64,000 bases of DNA from RGIG995 sp045542115. GTDB lineage: Bacteria > Bacillota > Clostridia > Oscillospirales > UBA644. The notes under the pieces were generated by a model that worked only from the letters and a program-made list of their open reading frames with translations, was not told where the DNA came from and did not search any database. Shown piece by piece: positions 50,798-60,594 of the stretch. The translations under genes and the position numbers were made by a program. Numbering within the stretch: the stretch's first letter is position 1; each line of letters begins with the position of its first letter. Where the stretch lies: positions 128,902 to 192,901 of the forward strand of contig JAZQKK010000018.1 of the NCBI GenBank assembly GCA_045542115.1. Direction: 5' to 3'.

Positions 50798-52317
50798 TGA
50801 GCACGCAAGATATTGTACAAAAACTTTGGAATCTCTGTAACGTATTGCGCGATGATGGTATTACCTATCATCAGTACGTTACCGAGCTGACTTATATTCT
50901 TTTCCTCAAGATGTTGGAAGAAACTGGCGAGGAGAGTGCATTGCAGAAAGAAGTCGAACAGGCATATAAAAAGCGCCTCGAACAGTATGCAAAAAGCAAA
51001 GAAAAAACGGTTGACGAGTTAACTGAAGAAGAAAAAGAAGGTAGACAAAATGCACTTCACAATTATTCGTGGAAATATCTCACATCTTTAACTGGACTTG
51101 CACTGAAAAAATACTACAATGCTATCCTTGCAGAACTGGGAAAGACATCTCTTCCTAAGGTCAGTAGCATATATGCCAAGGCTGTTTCAAGTATTGAGGA
51201 ACCCAAAAACCTTGAAAAAATCATTGTTGAAATTAACAAGCTTGATTGGTTTGAAGCAAAAAAAGAGGGGCTTGGCGATCTGTATGAGGGTTTGCTTGCC
51301 AAAAATGCAGATGAAAAGAAGTCTGGCGCAGGTCAATACTTTACCCCTCGTGTTTTGATTGATGTAATGACTGAGTTGATAGATCCCCAATTTGGCGAAA
51401 GATGTTTTGACCCTGCGTGCGGAACTTTCGGATTCATGATTTCTGCATATCAACATGCAACAAAAAATACGAATTTATATGCGCTTACAGATAGCGAAGT
51501 TAATGCTTTTCAGGACTCATTTAGTGGTGTTGAGCTGGTACATGATGCACACCGTTTGGCATTAATGAACGCATATTTGCATGGTGTTCCAGCAAAGATC
51601 TACTGTGAAGATTCGTTGGCTCCTGGAGCAAAGAGATTAAAAGAGTATGATGTAATTCTCACCAACCCTCCTTTCGGTACAAAAAAAGGTGGCGAGCAAG
51701 CCAAACGCGATGATATTTCATTCCAAACTCAGAATAAACAGTTAAACTTCTTGCAGGTAATCTATCGCAGCTTAAAAACTAACGGCGAAGCTCGTTGTGC
51801 TGTCGTTCTGCCCGATAACGTACTTTTTGCAGGCGGTGACGGTACAAGTGTGCGCCGTGAGTTAATGGAGTTCTGTGACCTCCATACCATTCTGCGTCTT
51901 CCTACCGGTATTTTCTATGCACAAGGTGTAAAGACCAACGTGCTGTTCTTTACGCGAGGAAAGACAGAAAAAGGCAATACTATCGAAGTTTCTTTCTATG
52001 ATCTGCGTACCAATATGGAGGGATTTGGAAAGACTCGTCCTCTTCGCCACAGTGATTTTGATGAATTTGCGAAAGGATATAACGATTCCACTAAGCGTAC
52101 AGGAGAACGTTGGAGCAAGTTCACTCGTGAAGAAATCGAAACCACATATGGAGATAGCCTTGATCTCGGCTTGATTAAGGACGATTCTATTATTGATGCT
52201 GAGGAGCTTCCGGATCCTATCGAAAGCGGAGAGGACGCCATCGCACAGCTTGAAGAAGCAGTAGATCTGCTGAAAAGCGTTGTTCGCGAACTGAAAGCAT
52301 TGAACTCGGAGGAATAA
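50797..52317 (+). CDS. hsdM: type I restriction-modification methyltransferase (M subunit)
   Basis: 506 residues. Helical N-terminal domain (about 1-150), then the N6-adenine methylase core with the SAM motif DPACGTFGF (205-213) and catalytic NPPF (290-293). GAGQYFTPRVLIDVM is the typical entry to the core. It methylates adenine at the site chosen by HsdS and also supports restriction. The start overlaps the hsdR stop by 1 base; hsdS follows after 2 bases. Confidence 0.96.
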   Translation: MSTQDIVQKLWNLCNVLRDDGITYHQYVTELTYILFLKMLEETGEESALQKEVEQAYKKRLEQYAKSKEKTVDELTEEEKEGRQNALHNYSWKYLTSLTGLALKKYYNAILAELGKTSLPKVSSIYAKAVSSIEEPKNLEKIIVEINKLDWFEAKKEGLGDLYEGLLAKNADEKKSGAGQYFTPRVLIDVMTELIDPQFGERCFDPACGTFGFMISAYQHATKNTNLYALTDSEVNAFQDSFSGVELVHDAHRLALMNAYLHGVPAKIYCEDSLAPGAKRLKEYDVILTNPPFGTKKGGEQAKRDDISFQTQNKQLNFLQVIYRSLKTNGEARCAVVLPDNVLFAGGDGTSVRRELMEFCDLHTILRLPTGIFYAQGVKTNVLFFTRGKTEKGNTIEVSFYDLRTNMEGFGKTRPLRHSDFDEFAKGYNDSTKRTGERWSKFTREEIETTYGDSLDLGLIKDDSIIDAEELPDPIESGEDAIAQLEEAVDLLKSVVRELKALNSEE

Positions 52318-52319
52318 GT

Positions 52320-53882
52320 ATGGCTAAGAAAACAAAAGATTCCAACCTTTCACTTGAAGAAAGATTGGAACAGGCGTTGATTCCTAACTGGGATGAGCCA
52401 TATAAATTACCACAAAATTGGTGTTGGGCAAAATTTTTGTGTTGTTCAAACATAAGAACAGGAAAAAAAGATGCTAACTATGGTTCCGAAAATGGTGAAT
52501 ATCCATTTTTCACATGTGCTGCTGATCCAATAAGATGTAATGGTTATTCATTTGACTGTCATGCTATTCTATTGGCAGGCAATGGAGATATAGGCAATAT
52601 CTCAATTTATGATGGTAAATTTGAAGCATATCAGAGAACTTATGTTGTAGAAACAGTTGGAGATATTGACACAAGATATGCTTATTATTATTTTAAATAT
52701 AAGTGGGAAGATTACAACAAAGATAAGATGTTTGGAACTGCTATACCTTATATTCGCTTGGGTAATCTACAAGATTTTCCTTTTCCAATAGCTCCAATGT
52801 CAGAACAAGAACGTATAGTGAAGCAAATAGAATCTCTTTTTGCAAAACTCGATGAAGCCAAAGAAAAAGCTCAAGAGGTTGTAGATGGATTTGAAACTCG
52901 CAAAGCGGCTATTCTTCACAAGGCGTTTTCAGGTGAACTGACGGCGAAATGGAGAGAGGAAAACGATGTTGCTTTAACAAGTTGGTTACCATGTGCGTAT
53001 TCAGAACTTGGAACTTCAAAATTAGGCAAAATGCTCGACAAATCCAAAAATTCAGGAAGACAAGTTCCTTACCTAAGAAATGTAAACGTTAGATGGTTTG
53101 GATTTGATTTGTCAGATGTTTCACAGATGCTTGCATCAGAGGAAGAAATTAAGTTGTTATCTGTAAAACGTGGAGATGTGTTTATTTGCGAAGGTGGGGA
53201 ACCTGGACGATGTGCGATTTGGAGAGATTCTGATAGCAATATGATTTTTCAAAAGGCACTACATCGTTTTAGACCTAATGATAAAATCATTGGTGATTTC
53301 TTGTGTTATTATCTCTATTTTTTGAGTGTAAATGGAGCACTTGAAAAATATTTTACCGGTTCTACAATAAAGCATTTAACGGGACAATCCTTAGCAAAGA
53401 TAATCATTTCTGTTCCCACTATCAATGAACAAAAAGAAATAGTCGATATACTTGATCGAATGTTATTAAAAGAACAACAGGCGAAAGAAACCGCCGAGGC
53501 TGTTATCGAGCAAATCGACACAATGAAAAAAGCAATCCTTGCTCGTGCTTTCCGTGGTGAACTTGGCACAAATGATCCGAGCGAAGAAAGTGCGGTGGAG
53601 TTACTTAAAAGTGTATTAATGGGAAATACTAATCAACAGGAACCTCAAAAATCCAGCAAGAAAAGTATAAGTATTCCCAATCATATCGAAGCAGCATTAC
53701 TTACAAAGTTAGAGAAAAAAATTATAAGCTTGTTTTATGCTACTGAAAGCAAGGTCGTTTCTGTTGATGAAATTATGTCGGTTAGTTCCAAGAAAATTGA
53801 TATAATTGATACTCTCATCAAGCTTGAACAACGCGGGATTCTTATAAGACTTAATAATTCTTGTTACCGTATTAAGGAGTAA
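52320..53882 (+). CDS. hsdS: type I restriction-modification specificity subunit with C-terminal extension
   Basis: 520 residues, longer than the usual 400-450. Two target recognition domains (about 30-170 and 215-370) are each followed by a coiled-coil spacer (SEQERIVKQIESLFAKLDEA; NEQKEIVDILDRMLLKEQQA) and a repeat AFSGELTAK / AFRGELGTN. The extra last 80 residues (about 440-520) look like a small winged-helix domain (ISLFYATESKVVSVDEIMSV and on). It determines the DNA target. The PtuA-like gene follows after 4 bases. Confidence 0.92.
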   Translation: MAKKTKDSNLSLEERLEQALIPNWDEPYKLPQNWCWAKFLCCSNIRTGKKDANYGSENGEYPFFTCAADPIRCNGYSFDCHAILLAGNGDIGNISIYDGKFEAYQRTYVVETVGDIDTRYAYYYFKYKWEDYNKDKMFGTAIPYIRLGNLQDFPFPIAPMSEQERIVKQIESLFAKLDEAKEKAQEVVDGFETRKAAILHKAFSGELTAKWREENDVALTSWLPCAYSELGTSKLGKMLDKSKNSGRQVPYLRNVNVRWFGFDLSDVSQMLASEEEIKLLSVKRGDVFICEGGEPGRCAIWRDSDSNMIFQKALHRFRPNDKIIGDFLCYYLYFLSVNGALEKYFTGSTIKHLTGQSLAKIIISVPTINEQKEIVDILDRMLLKEQQAKETAEAVIEQIDTMKKAILARAFRGELGTNDPSEESAVELLKSVLMGNTNQQEPQKSSKKSISIPNHIEAALLTKLEKKIISLFYATESKVVSVDEIMSVSSKKIDIIDTLIKLEQRGILIRLNNSCYRIKE

Positions 53883-53886
53883 TAAC

Positions 53887-55476
53887 ATGCAAATTCGTAG
53901 ACTCGCAATTGATAATTATAACTGTTTGGTAAATTTCGAAATAGGGTTCAATATTTCTCAAAACGAAGGAAGTTCCACTATTTTAATTGGTGAGAACGGT
54001 ACTGGCAAAAGCACGCTTTTGGAAAGAATTATTGAAATTTTGATGTCTTTTCGTGTTGACTCTATAGAAGAAACTATCAATTACGGCTACGAGTTGGAGT
54101 ATCTCTATAAAGGCAGTAATATCACTATTCATCAGTTTGCACATCATTATAAAATTGATATTGACAATCAAAACGTTTGCATGGGAAAAATTCAAACCGT
54201 AAGACGATATATCAAGGATGGCAAAATATCTATTCTGCCAGAGAGAATCAGTTATTTTTATTCTGGATTGAACAACAAAGTCCTTCGGAATATTAAAAAG
54301 ATGGATTCTCTCTACAAGGCAGAATGTATTGCCACTGTTGCAGAGTATTGGAGAGCAACTGTATGGGCAGGGCAAGAGTATCGCAAGCAGTTTCCTAAGC
54401 GAAGATACAATTATTGCGAAGATTCTTTGACTGAAATCTATTTGCTTTCAATTCTTGGTGGTAATAATTCTACAGAACAGGATTATTTGCATAATCAATG
54501 CCATATGGGCAAAATTGATTCGATTGCTATAGAGTTAGACACAGAAAAAATGCGTATCTCTTTAGCAGATGATGTGACAAACGAAAACCTTTCTTGGTTT
54601 TTTGAGATTACTGAATTCATTGACAATGATTTATCTCCAGTGCTTGAAAGTGGATTTGTTCATGCTGTTGGCAATAAACTTTATTTCAGAATTGAAAACG
54701 TTGAAAGTTTTGAAAAAGATTCCATCGCGGTCTTTAATTTCTTTGAGAAACTTGCAACAATTTTTGATGCAGATTACAGCGTAACAATTTCTATAGGAAA
54801 TTCAAGTGTTAATTGTAATGACTTGAGTGAAGGTCAGCGACAGTTGATCAAAATGTTGGGAATGCTTGGCGTCTGCAAAACGGAAGATAGCCTCGTTCTT
54901 ATGGATGAGCCGGATGCTCATATGAATCCTAAATGGAAATATGAGATCAAAGAAACAATTGATCGTTCTTTGGAAGAAGCTGTGAATACCCAAGCCCTGA
55001 TAGCAACACACGATCCCCTTGTCATTAATGGTGTACCCAAGGAATTTATACGAATCTTTACGCACAATCAAATCTTGATAACGGATGCGGGTTATTATCA
55101 CACCCAAGTAATCGTTCCTACCGAAGATACAGAGGGTATGGGTATTGATGGACTGTTGCAGAGTGAATATTATCGTTTGAAAACCTCTTACGATAAAAAA
55201 GCAACAGATAAGTTTTTGCGCCGACAAGAGCTTTATGAAAAACTTATCAAGAGAGATATCTCTGATGAAGAAAAAGCGGAACTCCGTGCGCTAACAAAAG
55301 AAATAGGCTCAATGCAGATGTCAAGAAACTCTATTGACTTTTTATATGATGATTTTATCAAAGTTTTTCGTCAAACCGATTATTACACGAAAGAATATTT
55401 GTCATTTGATGAAATGCAGGAACGCCGTGACAAAATAAAGGAAATAATCAAAGCGCTTTATGAGGGGCAAGTATGA
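53887..55476 (+). CDS. PtuA-like AAA/ABC-type ATPase (Septu-type defence)
   Basis: 529 residues. Walker A GENGTGKS (35-42), ABC signature LSEGQ (313-317), Walker B VLMDEPDAHMNP (D340, E341) and switch histidine in IATHDP. No Toprim domain follows, unlike OLD nucleases; instead there is a helical C-terminal region (about 420-529). An SMC-like ATPase followed by an HNH nuclease is the layout of the Septu system (PtuA/PtuB). The ATG overlaps nothing but sits 4 bases after hsdS, and the stop overlaps the HNH gene start (ATGA). Confidence 0.82.
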   Translation: MQIRRLAIDNYNCLVNFEIGFNISQNEGSSTILIGENGTGKSTLLERIIEILMSFRVDSIEETINYGYELEYLYKGSNITIHQFAHHYKIDIDNQNVCMGKIQTVRRYIKDGKISILPERISYFYSGLNNKVLRNIKKMDSLYKAECIATVAEYWRATVWAGQEYRKQFPKRRYNYCEDSLTEIYLLSILGGNNSTEQDYLHNQCHMGKIDSIAIELDTEKMRISLADDVTNENLSWFFEITEFIDNDLSPVLESGFVHAVGNKLYFRIENVESFEKDSIAVFNFFEKLATIFDADYSVTISIGNSSVNCNDLSEGQRQLIKMLGMLGVCKTEDSLVLMDEPDAHMNPKWKYEIKETIDRSLEEAVNTQALIATHDPLVINGVPKEFIRIFTHNQILITDAGYYHTQVIVPTEDTEGMGIDGLLQSEYYRLKTSYDKKATDKFLRRQELYEKLIKRDISDEEKAELRALTKEIGSMQMSRNSIDFLYDDFIKVFRQTDYYTKEYLSFDEMQERRDKIKEIIKALYEGQV

Positions 55477-56204
55477 GATTTATAGATTTGCCAAAATTAT
55501 TAAAGAAACGTTATCGATGGGGTAACCGAGATGAATTGTGGAAGAATTCAAAGCTTCAATCGGATTTTCGAGAATATGGCCACAATAAATGTTGGTATAC
55601 AGAAGTTAAATTGGCTGGACATGATGCTCCTGTAGACCACCATCGCCCCAAGGCTGAAATTAAACCATATGAAAATTATAACTACAACAAGCCACTTCAA
55701 ACTCAAGGATATTACTGGCTAAGGCGTGATCCTAACAATTATCGCTTGAGTTGTACATATGCTAACCGCAAAACGGGTGAAGGTGGCAAGGGATGTTTCT
55801 TTCCTTTGTCAGACGATAGCGACTACCTCACACCAAATGGAACAGAAACCGAAGCACCCTTATTACTTGATCCATGTAATGCGGATGATGTAAAGTTAAT
55901 ATCTTTTCTTGTAAATGAAGTCGTGGCAGCCAGTACTGACGAATATGAAAAAACAAGAGTTAAAGTCTCGGCAGAAATATATAATTTGCGCGATCCTTAT
56001 ATTAAAGCAGAACGTGGCAAAGTATGGGATGAAGTAGATAAAACTTTGGCTGAATATGCTTCTCATGACATAACCAAAAGTGCATGCGTTAGAAGGTTAA
56101 AATTATATGTGAGCCGTGATAGTCAATTTTCGGCATGTGCGATTGCATGTGTGAATTCGTTGGCTCCCGATGATATAATTGCGGAATTAGATTTAACATT
56201 ATGA
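55473..56204 (+). CDS. PtuB-like HNH endonuclease (Septu-type defence)
   Basis: 243 residues. The HNH core lies at about 40-100: NKCWYTEVK, then PVDHHRPKAE (His56, His57) and NNYRLSCTYANRKTG, with cysteines 40, 94 and 108 able to bind zinc. This resembles PtuB and the HNH partners of retron ATPases. The effector should cut nucleic acid once the ATPase partner is triggered. It overlaps the PtuA-like gene by 4 bases and the methyltransferase gene by 4 bases, so all three are translationally coupled. Confidence 0.82.
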   Translation: MRFIDLPKLLKKRYRWGNRDELWKNSKLQSDFREYGHNKCWYTEVKLAGHDAPVDHHRPKAEIKPYENYNYNKPLQTQGYYWLRRDPNNYRLSCTYANRKTGEGGKGCFFPLSDDSDYLTPNGTETEAPLLLDPCNADDVKLISFLVNEVVAASTDEYEKTRVKVSAEIYNLRDPYIKAERGKVWDEVDKTLAEYASHDITKSACVRRLKLYVSRDSQFSACAIACVNSLAPDDIIAELDLTL

Positions 56205-57664
56205 CAAACAAAAGAACTCAAATTGATACAGCACTCCTAACTCGGGAAAACAGTAAAAGGACGTTGAAAAATATGGATTTAAGCAAATGTCAGATATTCA
56301 CCCCGCCACATATTGTAAAATATATGCTTGATAAAATTGATTACACAAGCAATGTTTTTGGAAAAAAGATAATAGATAATTCATGCGGTACGGGGAATAT
56401 TTTGGTTGAAGTAGTTGAGAGATTTATTATGGATGCCAAAAAATCAAGAAAACATAAAAAGACCATAAAAAAAGAATTGGAATCATGCATATTTGGCTAT
56501 GACATAGATCCTAAAATGGTTGATAACTGTATTAAAAATTTGAATAATATGGCACTACGTTTTGGCTTTTCAAATATTCAGTGGAACATCCATTGTCAAG
56601 ACGGTCTTTACATTGAGGGTGAGTTTGACTTTGTTATCGGCAATCCACCATACATTTCATATTTGGATCTTGGTCAGGCTACGCGCTCAAAAACCAAGGA
56701 AAATTTCAAATCTTGCAGTATTGGTAAATTCGACTATTCATACGCATTTATAGAAAAGGGACTACAGATTCTAAAAACTAATGGAAAAATGGCAATGATA
56801 ACTCCTGCAAATATGTTTAAAACAGTATTTGCTGAAACATTGAGAACCACTATCAAGTCTGAATTGACACACATTGTCGATTGCTCTGCTGCAAATGTTT
56901 TCGACGAGGTATTAACGACTCCTGCTATTACTCTCTATGAAAAAGGTAATGAATCAAATGTTTTGATCTATCAGGAGATGAATGAAAACCAAATAACAAA
57001 CGAAACGGTTATTTACAAGCAAATGTTGTCTGGCAAATGGAATTTCACCTCTTACATTGAATCAGGAGAGCGTCGATTTGGAGACTCTTTTAAGGTGTCT
57101 AATTGTATAGCGACTTTGGCAAATAAAATTTTCATTCATACTGTTAATGACAAAGGGGATTTGGATATTGATGTTGAAGATGAAGCTCTAAAAGAAACAA
57201 AGAGTCCTAAATCAGAACAGTTTGGAATAAAGCAAAAAATAATTTTTCCATATTACTACGAGAATGACGAGCTAAAGAATCATACAGAAAATGAGATCAC
57301 CCAAAAGTATCCCAAATTAATGGCGTTTATGTCTTCAAAAAAGGAAGCTCTCACCAGTAGGGATTCAGACAAAAATGCACAGTGGTATGAATATGGACGC
57401 TCTCAGGCGTTAAGGCATATCAATCAACGAAAATTAATGATTTCCACGATAATAACTAAAGTTGTAAGAGTGTATGACTTGGATAGTAGTGTTGTACCGT
57501 ATTCAGGAATATATATCATTCCTCGTGACAAAGCTTCATTAGATGACGCAAAGTTGATATTGCAGACAAAAAGATTCTATGAATATCTGTTGACAAAAGG
57601 CGTAAAAGTTAGCGGTGATTCCATTAGAATTTCTTCCAAAGATGTAGAAGAATATAGATATTAA
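56201..57664 (+). CDS. N6-adenine DNA methyltransferase (Eco57I/TaqI-like)
   Basis: 487 residues. SAM motif IIDNSCGTGNILVE (57-70) and catalytic NPPY (148-151), with IFTPPHIVKYML before motif I as in gamma-class N6-adenine methylases. The C-terminal part (about 290-487) is probably the target recognition domain. It has no fused nuclease. It is a second methyltransferase in the same operon as HsdM. It overlaps the HNH gene by 4 bases, and the dual-GHKL gene follows after 11 bases. Confidence 0.88.
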   Translation: MTNKRTQIDTALLTRENSKRTLKNMDLSKCQIFTPPHIVKYMLDKIDYTSNVFGKKIIDNSCGTGNILVEVVERFIMDAKKSRKHKKTIKKELESCIFGYDIDPKMVDNCIKNLNNMALRFGFSNIQWNIHCQDGLYIEGEFDFVIGNPPYISYLDLGQATRSKTKENFKSCSIGKFDYSYAFIEKGLQILKTNGKMAMITPANMFKTVFAETLRTTIKSELTHIVDCSAANVFDEVLTTPAITLYEKGNESNVLIYQEMNENQITNETVIYKQMLSGKWNFTSYIESGERRFGDSFKVSNCIATLANKIFIHTVNDKGDLDIDVEDEALKETKSPKSEQFGIKQKIIFPYYYENDELKNHTENEITQKYPKLMAFMSSKKEALTSRDSDKNAQWYEYGRSQALRHINQRKLMISTIITKVVRVYDLDSSVVPYSGIYIIPRDKASLDDAKLILQTKRFYEYLLTKGVKVSGDSIRISSKDVEEYRY

Positions 57665-57675
57665 GGAGATTTTAT

Positions 57676-59940
57676 ATGGCTAAAATACCTTTTAATGTTG
57701 ATGCAAATACTGCCAGATTGATTGGACGAGAAAATGTTTCTAAATCGGATGGCGCCATTATTGAAATAATAAAAAACGCCTATGACGCTGATGCTACCCT
57801 TTGCGCTCTCTATTATGATGTAAATAATCAAAAGTTATGGATTGTAGATAACGGTTGCGGAATGGATGAGGACATTGTCAAAAAGCACTGGATGTCCATA
57901 GGATTCTCCGATAAAGATGTTGAACTCAAATCTGAAAAAGGCAGAATAAAGACTGGTGCTAAAGGTATCGGAAGATTCGCATTAGATAGATTAGGTGCGG
58001 ATTGCACCATGTATACATATAATGGCGGTAATCATATAGTTTGGCATGTAAACTGGGAACAATTTGTCCGAGGCGTAAACATTAATGATGTATACGCTGA
58101 TTTGGAAAATTCGAATTTTGTAGAAAGCGGACTTTTCGAAAAAATAGAAAACAATGATTTCAAAGATCTTGTTGTGAATAGTTTCAAAACTGGAACAGTT
58201 TTTGAAATTAGCGAATTGCGCGACACTTGGGATGAAACATTTTTTAAAAGATTAAAAAACAATTTGTCATCATTAATCCCACCAAGTCTTAGCAATTCGT
58301 TCAAGGTATACTTGTACAACAAAGAAACTACAACTGATGAAGCTCGAATTGTTTCCGAACTGCTGACATCCTATGATTATGCCGTAGACTTTGATGTTTC
58401 AAAAAATGGCGATGTTAAAATAAGAGTATTTAGAAACGAAGTGGAATTCGGTGCAAAATTTGATTACGTTATCAACAATGCCGGATTTAATGACAAGGAT
58501 AAGGATTATTTTAATGGTGAACCTATAGTTTTTCACGAAAACGTAAAAAAACTCCATGTGGGTATTACTGAAGACATTCCATATAGGTTGGGGGCTTTCT
58601 CCGGTAAAATTTGCTTCTATAAAATCGTAGCTCAGGAAAAAAATGAGCAAAAGTATTATTACAAGCCTTTTGAGCATCGTAAGTCTTTAATAAAAAAATA
58701 CGGAGGAATAAAAATTTACAGAGATGGATTCCGCGTTAGACCTTACGGTGAAAGCGGGACTCCTCAATTTGATTGGCTTCTTTTATCTGCGCGTCATTAT
58801 GTTTCGGCCTATCCTGTAGGTTCAAAGTTTGGTAACTGGACAGTCGATTCTTCGCAAGTTATTGGTGAAATCAATATTTCTCGCCTTAATGAAACATTGA
58901 ATGATCAGGCTAACAGAGAAGGCATTTTTGAGGATAAAGATTTTGAGCTTTTCAAAAAACTAATTGTTAGCATTCTCTCATATTTGGAGTCAGATCGTCA
59001 AAGCGTTATGCGCAAATTAAGCGATTTGTGGGACAAGGATAATCAGTCTCAAAAGGCAGAAAATGATATCAAGGACAAATATGAAAGATATAAAAAATCA
59101 AAAGAAGAAAATGCAGAAAAAGAAGGAGCAAAATCAGAAAGGGCAGAACAAGATGATGAATATGTTCACGTAGAGGATGCTCAGAAAGCCATAGAGGGCA
59201 AAGAGGCTCAAATCAACGATTTGGAAGATGAAAATAGGCTTTTGCGCTCATTGGCAACAACGGGTATTGCAATAAACACATATATGCATGAAATTAGGGC
59301 TTTGATTCATGATCTCAAGATGAACTCAAAAAGGGCAAGCGAAGCATATAGAATTAGAAACAATATCGAAGAAGCAGTTGCTTCCATAAATGAAGTGCGT
59401 AGTGTTACCAAGGACTTTGAATCTTGGTTCCAAGTTACTATTGGAAGTACTCGCGCTGATAAACGTACTCGTCAGAAAGTGAATGTAGTCGATCTCATAT
59501 CCAAATGTATTGAGTCATGGAAAAAATCTTTAGGTAATGATATTGAATTTGACCCCCTTTTTAGCGAAGATGAAATATATTTGGTTTGCTTCCCATATGA
59601 AATCGAATCCATTCTTCATAATCTGATTTCCAATTCGTTTAAATCATTCAAGCGAGGAAATACTACAAACAAAAAAATATCTGTAACTGTAACACTTGCT
59701 GACGAAAAAATAAAAATTAGTTATAGTGATAACGGGGAGGGATTATTGCCCGAATTTAAGAAAAATCCGGATATCATTTTAAAACAAATGGTAACAGGAG
59801 ATATTGTAAATGGTCAAAAACAAGGCACTGGCTTAGGCATGTGGATTGTTAACAACATAATTTCGGATTACAAGGGAAAAATAGATTTAACTAAAAATAT
59901 AAAATCCGAGAGTGGTTTCTATATTGATATAATAATTTAA
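57676..59940 (+). CDS. protein with two GHKL ATPase domains: Hsp90/MORC-like head and histidine-kinase-like tail
   Basis: 754 residues. N-terminal GHKL domain: N-box EIIKNAYDADA (30-40), G1 DNGCGM (58-63), G2 GAKGIGR (94-100), as in Hsp90, MutL and MORC proteins. A second alpha/beta region runs to about 440. A charged coiled coil (about 450-530) leads to the H-box-like MHEIRALIHDL with His538, then a second GHKL domain: N-box HNLISNSF (648-655), DNGEG (685-689), GTGLGMW (717-723). It may sense damage or phage through the head and signal by the kinase part. No membrane segment, so it is cytoplasmic. A receiver gene follows at once. Confidence 0.82.
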   Translation: MAKIPFNVDANTARLIGRENVSKSDGAIIEIIKNAYDADATLCALYYDVNNQKLWIVDNGCGMDEDIVKKHWMSIGFSDKDVELKSEKGRIKTGAKGIGRFALDRLGADCTMYTYNGGNHIVWHVNWEQFVRGVNINDVYADLENSNFVESGLFEKIENNDFKDLVVNSFKTGTVFEISELRDTWDETFFKRLKNNLSSLIPPSLSNSFKVYLYNKETTTDEARIVSELLTSYDYAVDFDVSKNGDVKIRVFRNEVEFGAKFDYVINNAGFNDKDKDYFNGEPIVFHENVKKLHVGITEDIPYRLGAFSGKICFYKIVAQEKNEQKYYYKPFEHRKSLIKKYGGIKIYRDGFRVRPYGESGTPQFDWLLLSARHYVSAYPVGSKFGNWTVDSSQVIGEINISRLNETLNDQANREGIFEDKDFELFKKLIVSILSYLESDRQSVMRKLSDLWDKDNQSQKAENDIKDKYERYKKSKEENAEKEGAKSERAEQDDEYVHVEDAQKAIEGKEAQINDLEDENRLLRSLATTGIAINTYMHEIRALIHDLKMNSKRASEAYRIRNNIEEAVASINEVRSVTKDFESWFQVTIGSTRADKRTRQKVNVVDLISKCIESWKKSLGNDIEFDPLFSEDEIYLVCFPYEIESILHNLISNSFKSFKRGNTTNKKISVTVTLADEKIKISYSDNGEGLLPEFKKNPDIILKQMVTGDIVNGQKQGTGLGMWIVNNIISDYKGKIDLTKNIKSESGFYIDIII

Positions 59941-59957
59941 GGGTGAGGTTTATGTGT

Positions 59958-60590
59958 ATGTATCGAATCGGTTATCTTGATGATGAAAATCGAGAATACG
60001 ATAACTATAGAGTTGACTTCGAGTACCATGATATCGAACTGGTCAAAGTGTCCGATATTGAAACAAAAGCACAACTAAGGGAATATATTCTTAGCGAAAA
60101 GTTGGATGCAATAATTATTGATTATGATCTGTCAAAGATTCATCATGAGGAGTTAGTAGACGGGAATTCTCTTGTTAGATATTTGAATATTGAAATACCT
60201 GATTTTCCCTCCATCATTTTGACGAGTTTTGCTGCAGATAGTAGAAATGAAAATACAGTAATTAATGCACTTATATTAGATAGAGATATAATGACCAATG
60301 ATGTTGATGGTGCGGAGTATGCGGATTTCATTAAAACTATTGTTAATTTGATTACCGTTTTTCACAAACGACTTTCGCTCAATGTAGATGAATATCAATC
60401 TCTGATATTCAAGCGCAATAATTGCGAAAGATTGACGCCTATTGAAGAGCAACGGTTGATCAATCTTTATAAAATTTTATTTGCATATGATTTGATCGAT
60501 GAGATTAATCCGATGCTTTTAACCCCTTCTTTGGGTGAAAAGCTTGATAAGGTTTTGGATAGCATAAAGAAGCTGACCGAGGAACAATAA
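59958..60590 (+). CDS. stand-alone receiver-domain protein, partner of the GHKL kinase
   Basis: 210 residues from ATG 59958 (9 bases after GAGG; ATG 59952 and GTG 59943 are alternatives). The receiver signature is YLDDE (acidic pocket Asp8, Asp9), the phosphoacceptor Asp55 in AIIIDYDL and Thr89/Ser90 in IILTSFA. The conserved lysine near the fifth strand is not evident (LILDRD instead). Residues about 125-210 are helical with no recognisable DNA-binding or enzymatic output domain. It may pass phosphate-dependent control to another protein of the operon. Confidence 0.75.
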   Translation: MYRIGYLDDENREYDNYRVDFEYHDIELVKVSDIETKAQLREYILSEKLDAIIIDYDLSKIHHEELVDGNSLVRYLNIEIPDFPSIILTSFAADSRNENTVINALILDRDIMTNDVDGAEYADFIKTIVNLITVFHKRLSLNVDEYQSLIFKRNNCERLTPIEEQRLINLYKILFAYDLIDEINPMLLTPSLGEKLDKVLDSIKKLTEEQ

Positions 60591-60594
60591 AAAT

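Noticed and set aside
53887..56204. Retron or OLD/Gabija reading of the ATPase-nuclease pair
   Set aside because: No reverse transcriptase or msr-like RNA is next to it, and the ATPase lacks a Toprim domain; the HNH partner fits Septu better.
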